64,000 bases of DNA from Rhodospirillaceae bacterium SYSU D60007 (GCA_003574685.1 QOCQ01000001.1:124001-188000), one strand, 5' to 3'; shown: positions 46,946 through 56,511, numbered from the stretch's first letter. Numbers and translations are program-made. Notes: generated by a model not told the origin, from the letters alone.

Positions 46946-48526
46946 ATGGCCGGTCCGGACAAGACCATGCGCGAGCTGATCGAGGGTATCGAGCGTGAGC
47001 GCGCGATGTTGGCCGATGCCGCTCGCGGTCCCGCGATGGAGAGATTGCACGCGCGCGGCAAGCTCAGCGCGCGCGAGCGCATCGCCCGGCTCATCGACAA
47101 GGACTCGTTCTGCGAGATCGGCGGGCTGGTGGCCGAGGACGATGACCCGGCGGGTGCCGCCGCCAGCCGTGCCAGGGCGCCGGCCGATGGCGTCGTCGTG
47201 GGGACGGCGCGAATAGAGAACCGGCCAGTGATGGTGCTGTCGCAGGATTTCTCCGTCTACGGCGGCAGTATCGGCAAGCTGGGCAGCGCCAAGACCCGCC
47301 GTGCGGTGCAGATCGCCGTGAGCAGCGGGCTGCCCCTGGTGATGCTGCTCGATGGTGGCGGGCATCGCATCCAGGATGGCCAGGATGCGCGGCATTTCGC
47401 CCACGCCAACGGCATGTTTCATGACATGGCGCGCGCCTCAGGCTGGATTCCCGTGGTGGCGCTGATGCTGGGCGCCGGCTTCGCCGGTCCCACCAACTAC
47501 GCCGGCATGGCAGATTTCGTGGTGATGGTTCGCGGCCTCTCCACCATGGGTCTCGCCGGGCCAGCGCTGGTCAAGGCCGCGACAGGCGAGGAGATCGACA
47601 CGCAAGCGCTGGGCGGCGCCGAGATCCAGGTAGATAGGCAAGGCCTCGCCGATCTCGGCGTGGCGGACGAGGACGAGGCCTTCGTCGCCGCCCGCCGCTT
47701 TCTCTCGTACCTGCCGGGCAACGCCCGAGCGCCGCAGGCGATCACGCCGTGCGACCAGCCGCCCGAACCCATCGACGATGCCATTCTGGATCTGGTGCCA
47801 GTTTCGACGCGCAAGGCCTACGACGTGCGCAAGGTGCTGGCGCTGATTGCCGATCGGGGCAGCGTATTCGAGATCAAGCCCACCTTTGCCAGTAACCTCG
47901 TGACAGCCTTTGCGCGGTTGGGCGGCCGGCCGGTCGGCTTCATTGCCAACCAGGCGTTGCGGCTGGGCGGCATGATTGACTCGCCGGCTTGCGACAAGGG
48001 CGCGCATTTCATCGCGCTCTGCGATGCCTTCGGCCTCCCGCTGATCTCCTTCATCGACGTGCCGGGCTTCTCGATCGGCAGTGCGGCCGAGCGCACCAAT
48101 CTCGGCCGGCGCAGCGCGAAGCTGATCTTCGAATGGGGCCACGCCAGCGTGCCGCGCATTTCGGTGGTGCTGCGCAAGGGCTACGGGCTGGGCTACTTCG
48201 CCATGTGCGGCGGACGCAGCTTCGCGGCCGATGCCTGCTTCGCTTGGCCCAGTGCCGAGATCTGCGCCATGTCGATCGAAGGCGCTATCGATGTTGCCTA
48301 TCGCAAGGACTACAAGGTGGCGCCCGATCCGCAGGCGCGCCGCCAGGAGATGATCGACGAAACCCGCAGACGGGTCGGTGCGCTACGGGCCGCTGAAGGC
48401 TTCGGTGTGGACGACATCATCGATCCGCGCGACACACGGCGTCGGCTCATCGAGGTTCTGGCCTACGCGCCGCCGAGGCGCCCGCCCGATCACCCGCCCA
48501 AACACCGCTCGATCGTTCCGATCTGA
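46946..48526 (+). CDS. acyl-CoA carboxylase carboxyltransferase (beta) subunit
   Basis: A 526-residue carboxyltransferase of the propionyl/methylcrotonyl-CoA carboxylase beta type, with N- and C-terminal crotonase-like halves. Landmarks: RLHARGKLSARERIARLIDK, the oxyanion region DGGGHRIQDGQD in the N-half, and the C-half AFGLPLISFIDVPGFSIGSA with RKGYGLGYFAMCGG. The biotin carboxylase and BCCP subunits needed for ATP-driven carboxylation are not adjacent. It might pair with an alpha subunit elsewhere, or serve decarboxylation or transcarboxylation. Four-base gap to the preceding gene and a shared operon. Confidence 0.9.
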   Translation: MAGPDKTMRELIEGIERERAMLADAARGPAMERLHARGKLSARERIARLIDKDSFCEIGGLVAEDDDPAGAAASRARAPADGVVVGTARIENRPVMVLSQDFSVYGGSIGKLGSAKTRRAVQIAVSSGLPLVMLLDGGGHRIQDGQDARHFAHANGMFHDMARASGWIPVVALMLGAGFAGPTNYAGMADFVVMVRGLSTMGLAGPALVKAATGEEIDTQALGGAEIQVDRQGLADLGVADEDEAFVAARRFLSYLPGNARAPQAITPCDQPPEPIDDAILDLVPVSTRKAYDVRKVLALIADRGSVFEIKPTFASNLVTAFARLGGRPVGFIANQALRLGGMIDSPACDKGAHFIALCDAFGLPLISFIDVPGFSIGSAAERTNLGRRSAKLIFEWGHASVPRISVVLRKGYGLGYFAMCGGRSFAADACFAWPSAEICAMSIEGAIDVAYRKDYKVAPDPQARRQEMIDETRRRVGALRAAEGFGVDDIIDPRDTRRRLIEVLAYAPPRRPPDHPPKHRSIVPI

Positions 48527-48529
48527 GCG

Positions 48530-50650
48530 TCACTTGCCTTCGCGGAACCAGGCGAGGCCGATGCCGAGCAGGAAGGCCAGCGCCACCACGAGGCCGGGCA
48601 GCAGCGGGTAACGGTTCACGCCCGTCACGGCATAGCTCTCGTTGCGTCGCAGGCCGATCCAGGAGTCACCGTAGGCAATCCGGTTGGCCGAGACACGCCG
48701 TACGTCGGGATCGGGCACGTCGGCCAGCCAGATCATGCCGCCGCCAGAGGCCTCTGCCAGCGGTTTGAGTTTGGCGGCCGTGGCGCGCACGTCGGAGAAC
48801 TCCAGCGGATCGGGATTGCCCACCGCTGCCACGGTCTTGAGCTTGCCGTCCTCAAACTTGTAGAGGCCAGGCTTGTCCACCTGGATGGTGGCTACCGCGC
48901 GGCCGGGCGCGGCGCGGTTCAGCGTGATGGTGCGGCTCGACCCGTCCGGCGCCGTCATTACGACCGGCGAAAAGGAGTCTGCCAGCGTCTGGCGCTGGAT
49001 CTCGATCCGCCCGCCATGCGCCGTCGCGCGCAGGGCCTCCTCCTCGAGGTCGGGTTCCTTCATCAGCCAGTGGGCAATGCGGCGCACGAGCTCGGCTTGC
49101 GGACCGCCGCCTTCGATACCGCGGTTCCACAGCCACAGATGGTCCGACAGGATCTGGGCCACGCGCCCTTCACCGACGCGGTCCAGGACCACCAGCGGCC
49201 TGTCGTCGGCACCCGACAGCACCGTCACGCCTCTTTCGGCACGCGCGACCACCAGTCGGAACCAGCGGCCCCAGCTCGGCTCTTCGCGCTCGATATCGGC
49301 CGGGGCGTCTGTCGGAGCGGCGCGGCCAGCTTGCGGCAGTTCAGCCGTGACCGGATGGCGATCACCCAGCGTGGTCGGCTTGGGCTTGAAGCCGCGCTCG
49401 ATCACATCGCCGGCAGGTGGTGCCGGCAACACGGTGCCCAGCGGCGTGCGGTAGATCGAGCGCTGCGTGGCGTAGACCGGGCCGACCGACAGCAACAGCG
49501 CGCCGCCACCGCGCACGTAATTGGCGATGTTAGCGAAGTACTCGCGGGTGATGATGGAGCCGGTCTCGTAGCGGTCGAAGACGATCAGGTCGAACTCACG
49601 CAGCTTCAGGTCGAACAGCTCGCGCATCGGAAACTGTATCAGCGACAGCTCGCGCGTGGGGGTGAAGTCGTCCTTGGAGGGCGTGCGCAGGATGGTGAAA
49701 TGCACCAGATCGACGGCGGGATCGCCCTTCAGCAGGTTGCGCCAGGCGCGCTCGCCGGGATAGGGCTCGCCCGATACCAGCAGCACGCGCAGCCTGTCGC
49801 GGACCCCGTTGATGACGAACAGCGCGCGGTTGTTCTCAAGTGTCAGTTCCCGCGTACCGGGAGCCACCTCGACCTGAACGACGTTGGCGCCGCCGTTGGC
49901 GATCGGAATGTCGACCTCCATGGTGCGGCCGATCGGCACGTTCAGGCGCAGCGGCGGATCGCTGCCCACCGTGATGGTCACGGGTGCCGGGCTCTTCGCG
50001 TCGGGCGCCGAGTCCTCCACCCGGAACTTCGCGGTCACGTGCTTGCCGACCACGCCGAATTTCGGCGTCTGCTCCAGGACCAGCAGGCGGTCGGCCTCCT
50101 GCTTGCGCCCGCTCAGCAGGACATGGACTGGCGCTGTCGCCAGTTCCGGCGGGATGGTTGCCGGCACGTCGTGGACCTGACCATCGGTCATCAGCACCAC
50201 GCCGGCCAGCCGCTCGCGCGGAATATCGACCAATGCATCGCGCAGTGCCGTGACCAGGCGCGTGCCGCCCAGTACCTCGCTGCCCAGCTTCATGCTGTTG
50301 GGCGGCAGCACCACCTCGCGGATCTCAAGCCCTTCAAGGGTGCCCAGCCGCTTGCGCAGCGCTTCGCGGGCGGCGGCGACCTGGGCGCGGCGGTCGTTGA
50401 TCGACTGGCTGTCGCTGTCGTCGATCAGGATCAGTGCCACGTCGTCAATGCCGCGACGTTGCTCCTCGACCAGCGAGGGATTGGCCAGCGCCGCCAGCAC
50501 CACGGCTACCGCCGTGACCCGCCACAGCACCCCGCTGGCGCGCCGCATAAGACCAGCCGCAGCAATGGCAATGGCGATCACGCCGAACAGCAGCAGGAAT
50601 TCCCACGGCAGCAGCGGATCGAAGGCGATGCTGGCAGCGCTCGATGTCAT
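48530..50650 (-). CDS. membrane-anchored VWA/glutamine-amidotransferase-like protein
   Basis: A 706-residue protein, last in a MoxR-DUF58-BatA/DUF4159 operon. Two N-terminal membrane helices (about 15-65) precede a von-Willebrand-like stretch: VALILIDDSDSQSINDRRAQ resembles the DxSxS MIDAS region, and AGVVLMTDGQVHD the second acid. The middle (RVLLVSGEPYPGERAWRNLL, then FDLIVFDRYETG) is of the class I glutamine-amidotransferase-like fold often seen in this operon, and a last helix lies at the C-terminus. Role unknown; expected in the cell envelope. ATGA overlap with the preceding gene. Confidence 0.8.
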   Translation of the reverse strand: MTSSAASIAFDPLLPWEFLLLFGVIAIAIAAAGLMRRASGVLWRVTAVAVVLAALANPSLVEEQRRGIDDVALILIDDSDSQSINDRRAQVAAAREALRKRLGTLEGLEIREVVLPPNSMKLGSEVLGGTRLVTALRDALVDIPRERLAGVVLMTDGQVHDVPATIPPELATAPVHVLLSGRKQEADRLLVLEQTPKFGVVGKHVTAKFRVEDSAPDAKSPAPVTITVGSDPPLRLNVPIGRTMEVDIPIANGGANVVQVEVAPGTRELTLENNRALFVINGVRDRLRVLLVSGEPYPGERAWRNLLKGDPAVDLVHFTILRTPSKDDFTPTRELSLIQFPMRELFDLKLREFDLIVFDRYETGSIITREYFANIANYVRGGGALLLSVGPVYATQRSIYRTPLGTVLPAPPAGDVIERGFKPKPTTLGDRHPVTAELPQAGRAAPTDAPADIEREEPSWGRWFRLVVARAERGVTVLSGADDRPLVVLDRVGEGRVAQILSDHLWLWNRGIEGGGPQAELVRRIAHWLMKEPDLEEEALRATAHGGRIEIQRQTLADSFSPVVMTAPDGSSRTITLNRAAPGRAVATIQVDKPGLYKFEDGKLKTVAAVGNPDPLEFSDVRATAAKLKPLAEASGGGMIWLADVPDPDVRRVSANRIAYGDSWIGLRRNESYAVTGVNRYPLLPGLVVALAFLLGIGLAWFREGK

Positions 50651-53415
50651 CGCCGCAGCCTCTGCATGATGTCGTTGAGATGGACCTGGTCGTCCTTGTA
50701 GTTACCAGTCAGCGCGTACATCACGAGGTTCACGCCGAAACGAAAGGCCATCTCGCGCTGGTTCTCGCCGCCCGGCGCCACCGGAAACATGCCGCGGCCC
50801 GGCGAGTCCATGGCCCAGGCGCCGGCGTAGTCGTTGGCGCCGACAATGATGGCCGCGACTCCGTCATTGATGCGCCCGTTGCCCGCCTCGATCCAGACGC
50901 GCCCGCCGGCCCATCGTCCGGGCATGTCCGACAGCAGGTAAAACGACTTGGTCAGCACGTGATCCTGCGGCATCGGCACCAGGGGCGGCACATCGACTGC
51001 GCGCATCAGGCGCTTGAGGTCGGTGTTGGATCCGCGCCCCAGCGTGATGTGCTGATCGCGCGTATCGAAGAACAGGATGCCGCCCGATTTCATGTAGCGG
51101 TCGATATTTGCAGCGGCAGCCACCGACGGCGACGGCTGATCCGGCGTGATCGCCCAGTAGACGAACGGGAAGAGCCGCAGATCGTCCTTCTCGATGTCGA
51201 CGCCAATGGGATCGCCGGGCTCGACCGAGGTGCGGGCGCGCAGGATTTCGCCCAGCCCTTCCAGCCCGGCGCGGCTCACCTCATCGACCTCGCGGTTGCC
51301 CGTGGTCACGTAAGCCAGATGCGTTTCGAGCGTGGCCCGCAGGAGCATTTCGTCGTTGGCAGGCTGCGGTGCGCGTGTCTGGGGTCGCGATGGCGGCCGG
51401 GACTGTTGCGCCCAGGCGTCGTCAGGCAGCGCCATGGCGATGACGCCGAGGCTGACAATGGCCATAGCCGTCGCACGGCCCAGCCGGCCCGGAAGCGGCA
51501 GCAGACCACGCAGCAGCAGGGCGATCAGGAAATCGAGGAGCAGCAGTGCCAGCGCGGCCGCCAGGAACCACCGGGTGAGATCGGTTTCACCTTCCTCGGA
51601 CAGCCGGTCCGTGGTCACGCCACCGGGCAGATCGCCGAGCGGGGTGGGCGGCTCGACACGGCCGCCCAGATTGAAGGCCATCTGCGCCGATTGATCGCCA
51701 TATAGTCCGGGCGGCGTCACGGGGCGCGGCTTGAAGGTCTGTACTGCGTCAGCCGGCAGCGGCAGGGCTCCCAGTGGCGGCGCCACCAGCTTGCCGAAGC
51801 CGTCCAGCGCGCGCCAGGGCTTGAGCTGCTGCGCCACCCCCTCGCCGGCAACACCGCGGCTCAGTTGCACAAGGCGCTGCAGCATATCGACGAACAGGCC
51901 AGAGAGGGCGAGATTGCTCCAGCCGGTATTGGCCGTGGTGTGAATCAGCACGAGATAGCCCTGGCCGCGCTTCTCGCCGGTAACCAGCGGCGTGCCATCC
52001 GTCAGACGCGCCCAGGTTTTTTCACCCAGGTCAGGCGCCGGTTCGGCCAGCACCTGCTGGTTGATCCGCACATCCGGCGGCACGGCGAGTCCCGCGAAGG
52101 GGCTCTCCGCCGGGAACTCCGCAAGAGTAGCCGGCTGGCCCCAGCTCATGACGCCGCCCAGCGCCCTGTCGCCCAGCCGCAGTTTTACCGGGACCAGATC
52201 ATCCTCGCCGGAGGCCAGGCGCGGCCCCGCGAACCGTACCAGCACGCCGCCCTTTTCCACCCACTCGGCCATGGCTGCGCGATCTTCCGGTCCCGGCGCG
52301 GCGCCATCCGGCACCAGCAGGATCGCCATGCGCTGCTCCAGCAGCGCCGCGCGATCGCCGATGGTGATCGCTGCATAGGGCTCCAGCGCTCGCTCCAGAT
52401 AGTAGACTTCTTGCAGCAGCGGCTGCCCAGCCGCCGTCTGCCGCTCGCCAACAATGCCCACCGGCCGGCGGCGGAACCGTTCATCGAGCAGCACCACGGC
52501 GCCGGCACTCGACTGACCTTCGATGTCCAGCCTGAGGATGCGATTGCGCAGTTCGGTGGGTGTATCGATGCTCGCTGTGGCTTCCGTGTCAGTAGGGCCA
52601 AAATCAAGCACGGTGCGCGCCACGATGGCGCCGCGCTCGTCCGAACCCTGGACGGCGATTCGGCGGGGGCCATCGCCGGCTGCGCGCAAGGCCTTTACCC
52701 GCAGTTCGCGCGCGCCCGATTCCGGCTGTAGCAGCACCAGCGCCACGCGCGAGGCTTCCGGCCGCACGACCTCGAGCGTGCCAAGCCGCAGGGCGCGCTC
52801 GGCGGCTGCCTTGAGATCCTTGCTGTCCAGGCCATCGCTTAGCCAGACGACATGCGCCGGCGTCGGCAGGCGCAGCTTCTCCAGCTCGGCCATGGCGGCA
52901 GCGCGATCGGTCGGCCAGGGCTTGGGTTTCAGCGCGCGGATGACAGCGCGCGCCTCGTCCGGCCGCAGCAGTCCGCGCTTGGCCTGCACCTCATCCAGGG
53001 CGGGCGGCGCAGTCGACTGGACTACCACCGGCCGGTTGGCGCGTTCGGCACGCTCGGTGAGGCGCTCGGCATGGCGCTGCACCATGCTCCAGTTAGGCGC
53101 TGCGGCCCAGCCATCGTCGATCACCAGCACCAGCGGGCCCTGGCCGGCCAGATCGGCGGCGGGGTTCAGCAGGGGACGTGCCAGCGCCAGGATCAGCAGC
53201 GTCACCAGCAGCAATCGCAGAAGGAGCAGCCACAGCGGAATGCGCACCGGCGTGCGTTGCGGCGGCTCAAGCCCGAGCAGGAGCCGGATCGCCGGGAAGC
53301 GGACCAGCCGCGGTGCTGGCGGCAGCAGACGCAGCAGCCAGTAGATCACCGGCAGTGCCACCAGCAGCGACAGCATCCATGGCGTGGCGAAGGCGAGCGC
53401 GCCGAGGCTCAGCAT
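50647..53415 (-). CDS. BatA-N / DUF4159 membrane protein
   Basis: A 922-residue protein. The N-terminal aerotolerance-regulator BatA domain has the usual helices LLVALPVIYWLLRLLPPAP and RIPLWLLLLRLLLVTLLILA. A VWA-like region (residues about 85-300) opens with LVLVIDDGWAAAPNWS, in which the MIDAS serines are not obvious. A glutamine-amidotransferase-like stretch precedes another helix pair near 640-690. The C-terminal DUF4159 domain contains FPFVYWAITPDQPSPS and YMKSGGILFFDTRDQH. Function unknown; these operons are widespread in alphaproteobacteria. The start MLSLGAL was chosen because upstream in-frame sequence overlaps the DUF58 gene. Confidence 0.85.
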   Translation of the reverse strand: MLSLGALAFATPWMLSLLVALPVIYWLLRLLPPAPRLVRFPAIRLLLGLEPPQRTPVRIPLWLLLLRLLLVTLLILALARPLLNPAADLAGQGPLVLVIDDGWAAAPNWSMVQRHAERLTERAERANRPVVVQSTAPPALDEVQAKRGLLRPDEARAVIRALKPKPWPTDRAAAMAELEKLRLPTPAHVVWLSDGLDSKDLKAAAERALRLGTLEVVRPEASRVALVLLQPESGARELRVKALRAAGDGPRRIAVQGSDERGAIVARTVLDFGPTDTEATASIDTPTELRNRILRLDIEGQSSAGAVVLLDERFRRRPVGIVGERQTAAGQPLLQEVYYLERALEPYAAITIGDRAALLEQRMAILLVPDGAAPGPEDRAAMAEWVEKGGVLVRFAGPRLASGEDDLVPVKLRLGDRALGGVMSWGQPATLAEFPAESPFAGLAVPPDVRINQQVLAEPAPDLGEKTWARLTDGTPLVTGEKRGQGYLVLIHTTANTGWSNLALSGLFVDMLQRLVQLSRGVAGEGVAQQLKPWRALDGFGKLVAPPLGALPLPADAVQTFKPRPVTPPGLYGDQSAQMAFNLGGRVEPPTPLGDLPGGVTTDRLSEEGETDLTRWFLAAALALLLLDFLIALLLRGLLPLPGRLGRATAMAIVSLGVIAMALPDDAWAQQSRPPSRPQTRAPQPANDEMLLRATLETHLAYVTTGNREVDEVSRAGLEGLGEILRARTSVEPGDPIGVDIEKDDLRLFPFVYWAITPDQPSPSVAAAANIDRYMKSGGILFFDTRDQHITLGRGSNTDLKRLMRAVDVPPLVPMPQDHVLTKSFYLLSDMPGRWAGGRVWIEAGNGRINDGVAAIIVGANDYAGAWAMDSPGRGMFPVAPGGENQREMAFRFGVNLVMYALTGNYKDDQVHLNDIMQRLRR

Positions 53416-53443
53416 CTGGCCACTCCACCGGGCGTGCACCGCG

Positions 53444-54325
53444 TCACTGTCGCCTCCCGGAATCGGCCATGGCCATGTAGAGCGACAGCAGCGCTGTCTC
53501 CGGCGGCCGGTCGGTACGGTGCGCGCGCCAGGTCCAGCCCACCGACTGGGCAATGCGCGCGAGCCCCTCCTTCTGCGCGATCAGTCGCGCATGATAGGCG
53601 TCCCGCACGGCTTCGACACGGCGGATGGTGTGATCCCCCTCCCGCTCCAGGCCGGAGAACTTGACGTGGCCATCATACGGCAAATCCTCCTCGGCCGGAT
53701 CAAGGATTTGCAGCAGGTGGCCGCGCACGCCGTGAGCGGCGTAGTGGCGCACCGCACCTTCAATCGATGCCAGCGGGTCGAGCAGATCGCCGATCAGGAC
53801 GACGTGCCCGTGCGCTGGCAGCGGCAGGCGCGGCGGCAGGCTGTCAGCCGCACCCATCAGCGCGTTGTCGGTCAGCGCATCGGCAAGCCGCCGTGGCACG
53901 CTGCGGCCGTAGGCGGGGCGATCCCCACCCAAAAGACCGACACGCTCGCCGGCGTCCACCAGCAGCGTGGCCAATGCCAGCAGCAGGATCTCTGCGCGCA
54001 GCTTTTTCTTCGGCGCATTGCGGCCGGAACTGAAATCCATCGACGGGGAGCCGTCGCGCCACAGCCAGACGCTGGCCGCGGCCTCCCATTCCGTCTCGCG
54101 CACGTACACCGCACGGCTCTTCGCCGTTTGCCGCCAGTCGATGCGGTTGATGGCGTCTCCGGGCCGATATTGTCGAAACTGCCAGAAAGCATCGCCCTGG
54201 CCGACGCGGCGCCGGCCATGGACCCCCTGCATCACCGTCGTGGCGACGCGCTGGGCCGCCACCAGCAGCGGAGGCAATGCCGATGCAAGGCGTGCCGCAT
54301 CGGTAAGCGTGGGGGCAACGGCCAT
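53444..54325 (-). CDS. DUF58 domain protein
   Basis: A 293-residue protein with the DUF58 core IDWRQTAKSRAVYVRETEWE, followed by a VWA-like part in which the MIDAS is modified (WLWRDGSPSMDF). DUF58 proteins accompany MoxR ATPases and VWA proteins and are thought to act as chaperone-substrate or scaffold proteins in the envelope. No membrane helices at the N-terminus, unlike many relatives. It lies 28 bases after moxR and 28 before the next gene. The start is MAVAPTLTD; the open frame further upstream overlaps moxR. Confidence 0.88.
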   Translation of the reverse strand: MAVAPTLTDAARLASALPPLLVAAQRVATTVMQGVHGRRRVGQGDAFWQFRQYRPGDAINRIDWRQTAKSRAVYVRETEWEAAASVWLWRDGSPSMDFSSGRNAPKKKLRAEILLLALATLLVDAGERVGLLGGDRPAYGRSVPRRLADALTDNALMGAADSLPPRLPLPAHGHVVLIGDLLDPLASIEGAVRHYAAHGVRGHLLQILDPAEEDLPYDGHVKFSGLEREGDHTIRRVEAVRDAYHARLIAQKEGLARIAQSVGWTWRAHRTDRPPETALLSLYMAMADSGRRQ

Positions 54326-54353
54326 GGTGCGATCGACAACTCCGGTCCGGGTC

Positions 54354-55376
54354 TCAGGCCAGCTTGGCGCACAGCCGGGCGATGATGCCGTCAACCGTGA
54401 CGCCCTCGGCGCGGGCTGCAAAATTGGTCGCCATGCGATGGCGCAGCACGGGCCCTGCCAGCGCCACGATGTCATCCACGGAGGGCGCCAGCCTGCCCTG
54501 CAGAACGGCGCGAGCACGGGATGCCAACATCAGCGCCTGGCTAGCGCGTGGTCCGGGCCCCCACGCCACGTGCTTTCTGATCTCGTCCAGATCCGTGCTG
54601 TCGGGCCGTCCCGCCCGCACCAGCGTGAGGATGGCGTCGACCACCTTCTCGCCGACCGGCACGCGGCGGATCAGCGCCTGCGCCGATTGCAGATCAGCGG
54701 CCGTCAGCACCCGGTCGGCCTGCGGCTGGCGGGCACCGGTCGTGACGATCATCATCTGCCGCTCGGCCGCTTCGTCGGGATAGCCGACATCGACCTGCAG
54801 CAGGAAGCGATCGAGCTGTGCCTCGGGCAACGGATATGTGCCCTCCTGCTCCAGCGGGTTCTGGGTTGCCAACACATGGAACGGCCGGGGCAGGTCGTGC
54901 CGCTTGCCGCCCACGGAGACGTGATACTCCTGCATGGATTGCAGCAGCGCCGACTGGGTCCGCGGGCTGGCGCGGTTGATCTCGTCAGCCATGAGGAGCT
55001 GGGCGAAAACCGGTCCCGGAATGAACCGGAAGGCGCGCCGGCCGGCGGAATCCTCTTCCAGCACTTCCGAGCCCAGAATGTCGGCCGGCATGAGGTCCGG
55101 CGTGAACTGCACCCGCCGTGCGTCCAGACCCAGCACCACGCCCAGCGTTTCCACCAGCTTGGTCTTGGCGAGGCCCGGCAGACCGACAAGGAGCAGGTGG
55201 CCGCCGGACAGCAATGCTATAAGTGTTTGATCGATAACGTCTCTTTGGCCATATATGACCTTGCCGACACTGTCGCGGACGGCCCGCAGCTTGCCGCCCA
55301 GGTTCTCGATGTCCTGCAGCACGGCGTCGGGATCCGTGGTAGCGCCGGCGAACGGAGGCGGAAGGTCGGTCTGCAC
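54354..55376 (-). CDS. MoxR-type AAA ATPase
   Basis: A 340-residue AAA+ ATPase of the MoxR/RavA family, thought to act as a chaperone for metalloprotein or VWA-protein assembly. Walker A is GLPGLAKT (65-72), Walker B LLMADEINRASPRTQ, sensor 1 VLATQNPLEQEGTYPLPEAQ, arginine finger region DRFLLQVDVGYPDE. First gene of the moxR-DUF58-BatA/DUF4159-VWA operon. A slightly AT-rich stretch (around 55210-55260) lies within its early codons. Confidence 0.95.
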   Translation of the reverse strand: MQTDLPPPFAGATTDPDAVLQDIENLGGKLRAVRDSVGKVIYGQRDVIDQTLIALLSGGHLLLVGLPGLAKTKLVETLGVVLGLDARRVQFTPDLMPADILGSEVLEEDSAGRRAFRFIPGPVFAQLLMADEINRASPRTQSALLQSMQEYHVSVGGKRHDLPRPFHVLATQNPLEQEGTYPLPEAQLDRFLLQVDVGYPDEAAERQMMIVTTGARQPQADRVLTAADLQSAQALIRRVPVGEKVVDAILTLVRAGRPDSTDLDEIRKHVAWGPGPRASQALMLASRARAVLQGRLAPSVDDIVALAGPVLRHRMATNFAARAEGVTVDGIIARLCAKLA

Positions 55377-55596
55377 GCGGAAACTCCGTGGTTCTTGCCC
55401 GACGCGGCAGGCGTCATGGCCTCAAAGCGGTAGAATGAACTAATCGTACCCGGGATCGGAACTTGCACTGGCTACGCGATCTGCGGTTTTGCGCACCGCA
55501 GCAATTCAAGGCGCAAGATTGCAAACGAGGCGCCATCCTTCAAATGACGTTTCCGCGGGCTTCCGCGCCATGGAGCGGGAAAATTCAGGCGAAGAC

Positions 55597-56232
55597 ATGA
55601 CGATGACGCGCGACGAGGTGCGCCGCCGGCTGCAGGCCCGTAATGACGCCATAGCCGATGGCCGACTGGTGCCGCCGCCCTTTGTCGGCAGCGATTTCGC
55701 GCTCAATGGCGCCGACCGGCCGCCCGAGAACCTGCGGCCGGCTGCCGTGCTGGTACCGCTGGTCGATCGCAGACCCGGCCTTACGGTCCTGCTGACGCAG
55801 CGCACGGCAGATATGCCGAGCCACGCAGGTCAGATCGCGTTTCCCGGCGGCCGGCGCCATGATGACGACCCCGACCTGATCGCCACGGCGTTGCGGGAAA
55901 CGGAGGAGGAGATCGGTATCGGACCTGAACATGTCGATATTGTCGGTCCTTTGGACAACTACGTGACAGGCACGGGGTTCCTGATCACGCCGGTGGTGGG
56001 CTTCGTGGCGCCTCATTTCGTTTTGAGGCCCGATCCACGGGAGGTTGCAGACGTCTTCGAGGTCCCGCTGGCGTTTTTCCTCGACCCCGCCAACCACCAC
56101 GTTCATTCCCGGACATGGCAGGGTCGCGAGCGGCGCTACTACGCCATGCCGTACGGCGAGCGCTACGTGTGGGGCGCGACAGCCGGGATGCTGAAGAACC
56201 TGTGGCGCATCCTGTCGGACGGTACCGGCTGA
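55597..56232 (+). CDS. nudix CoA pyrophosphatase
   Basis: A 211-residue nudix hydrolase. The CoA-diphosphatase (UPF0035) signature LLTQRTADMPSHAGQIAFPG precedes the nudix box GGRRHDDDPDLIATALRETE and then EEIGI, with catalytic glutamates near residues 101-105. Such enzymes cleave CoA to 4'-phosphopantetheine and 3',5'-ADP. Longer starts at 55489 and 55570 are open but carry no family sequence; MTMTRDEVRRRLQ is a normal N-terminus. It begins an apparent operon with two small membrane-protein genes and cca. Confidence 0.88.
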   Translation: MTMTRDEVRRRLQARNDAIADGRLVPPPFVGSDFALNGADRPPENLRPAAVLVPLVDRRPGLTVLLTQRTADMPSHAGQIAFPGGRRHDDDPDLIATALRETEEEIGIGPEHVDIVGPLDNYVTGTGFLITPVVGFVAPHFVLRPDPREVADVFEVPLAFFLDPANHHVHSRTWQGRERRYYAMPYGERYVWGATAGMLKNLWRILSDGTG

Positions 56233-56238
56233 AAGGCC

Positions 56239-56502
56239 ATGCGCGCTGTTCTGATTCTGCTTCTGACGCTGATCGGTCCCAGTGTCCTGTTCTTCGCCTG
56301 GGCGTGGGCGGTCGCCATCAAGCGCGAGCGCAAGCTGAAGGGCACGCTGCCGGCGTGGCAGGACCTGCCATGGACCAACCTGCTGATCATCGGCCTCGTG
56401 CTCGCCATCGCGGCGGTGCTGTCGCTGTATTTTCTCGACGACCGTCCCGGTGGTTTGCTGGGCATGCAACATAGCGCACGACCGGCGGCGATCCCGGTCT
56501 GA
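56239..56502 (+). CDS. small two-helix membrane protein (DUF6111-like)
   Basis: An 87-residue protein with two hydrophobic helices (about 4-27 and 48-68) joined by a basic loop RERKLKGTLPAWQDLPWTN. The layout resembles DUF6111 proteins of alphaproteobacteria, a tentative recognition. It lies six bases after the nudix gene and nine before cca, so it is in the same transcript. Function unknown. Confidence 0.75.
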   Translation: MRAVLILLLTLIGPSVLFFAWAWAVAIKRERKLKGTLPAWQDLPWTNLLIIGLVLAIAAVLSLYFLDDRPGGLLGMQHSARPAAIPV

Positions 56503-56511
56503 AGGTGCCCG

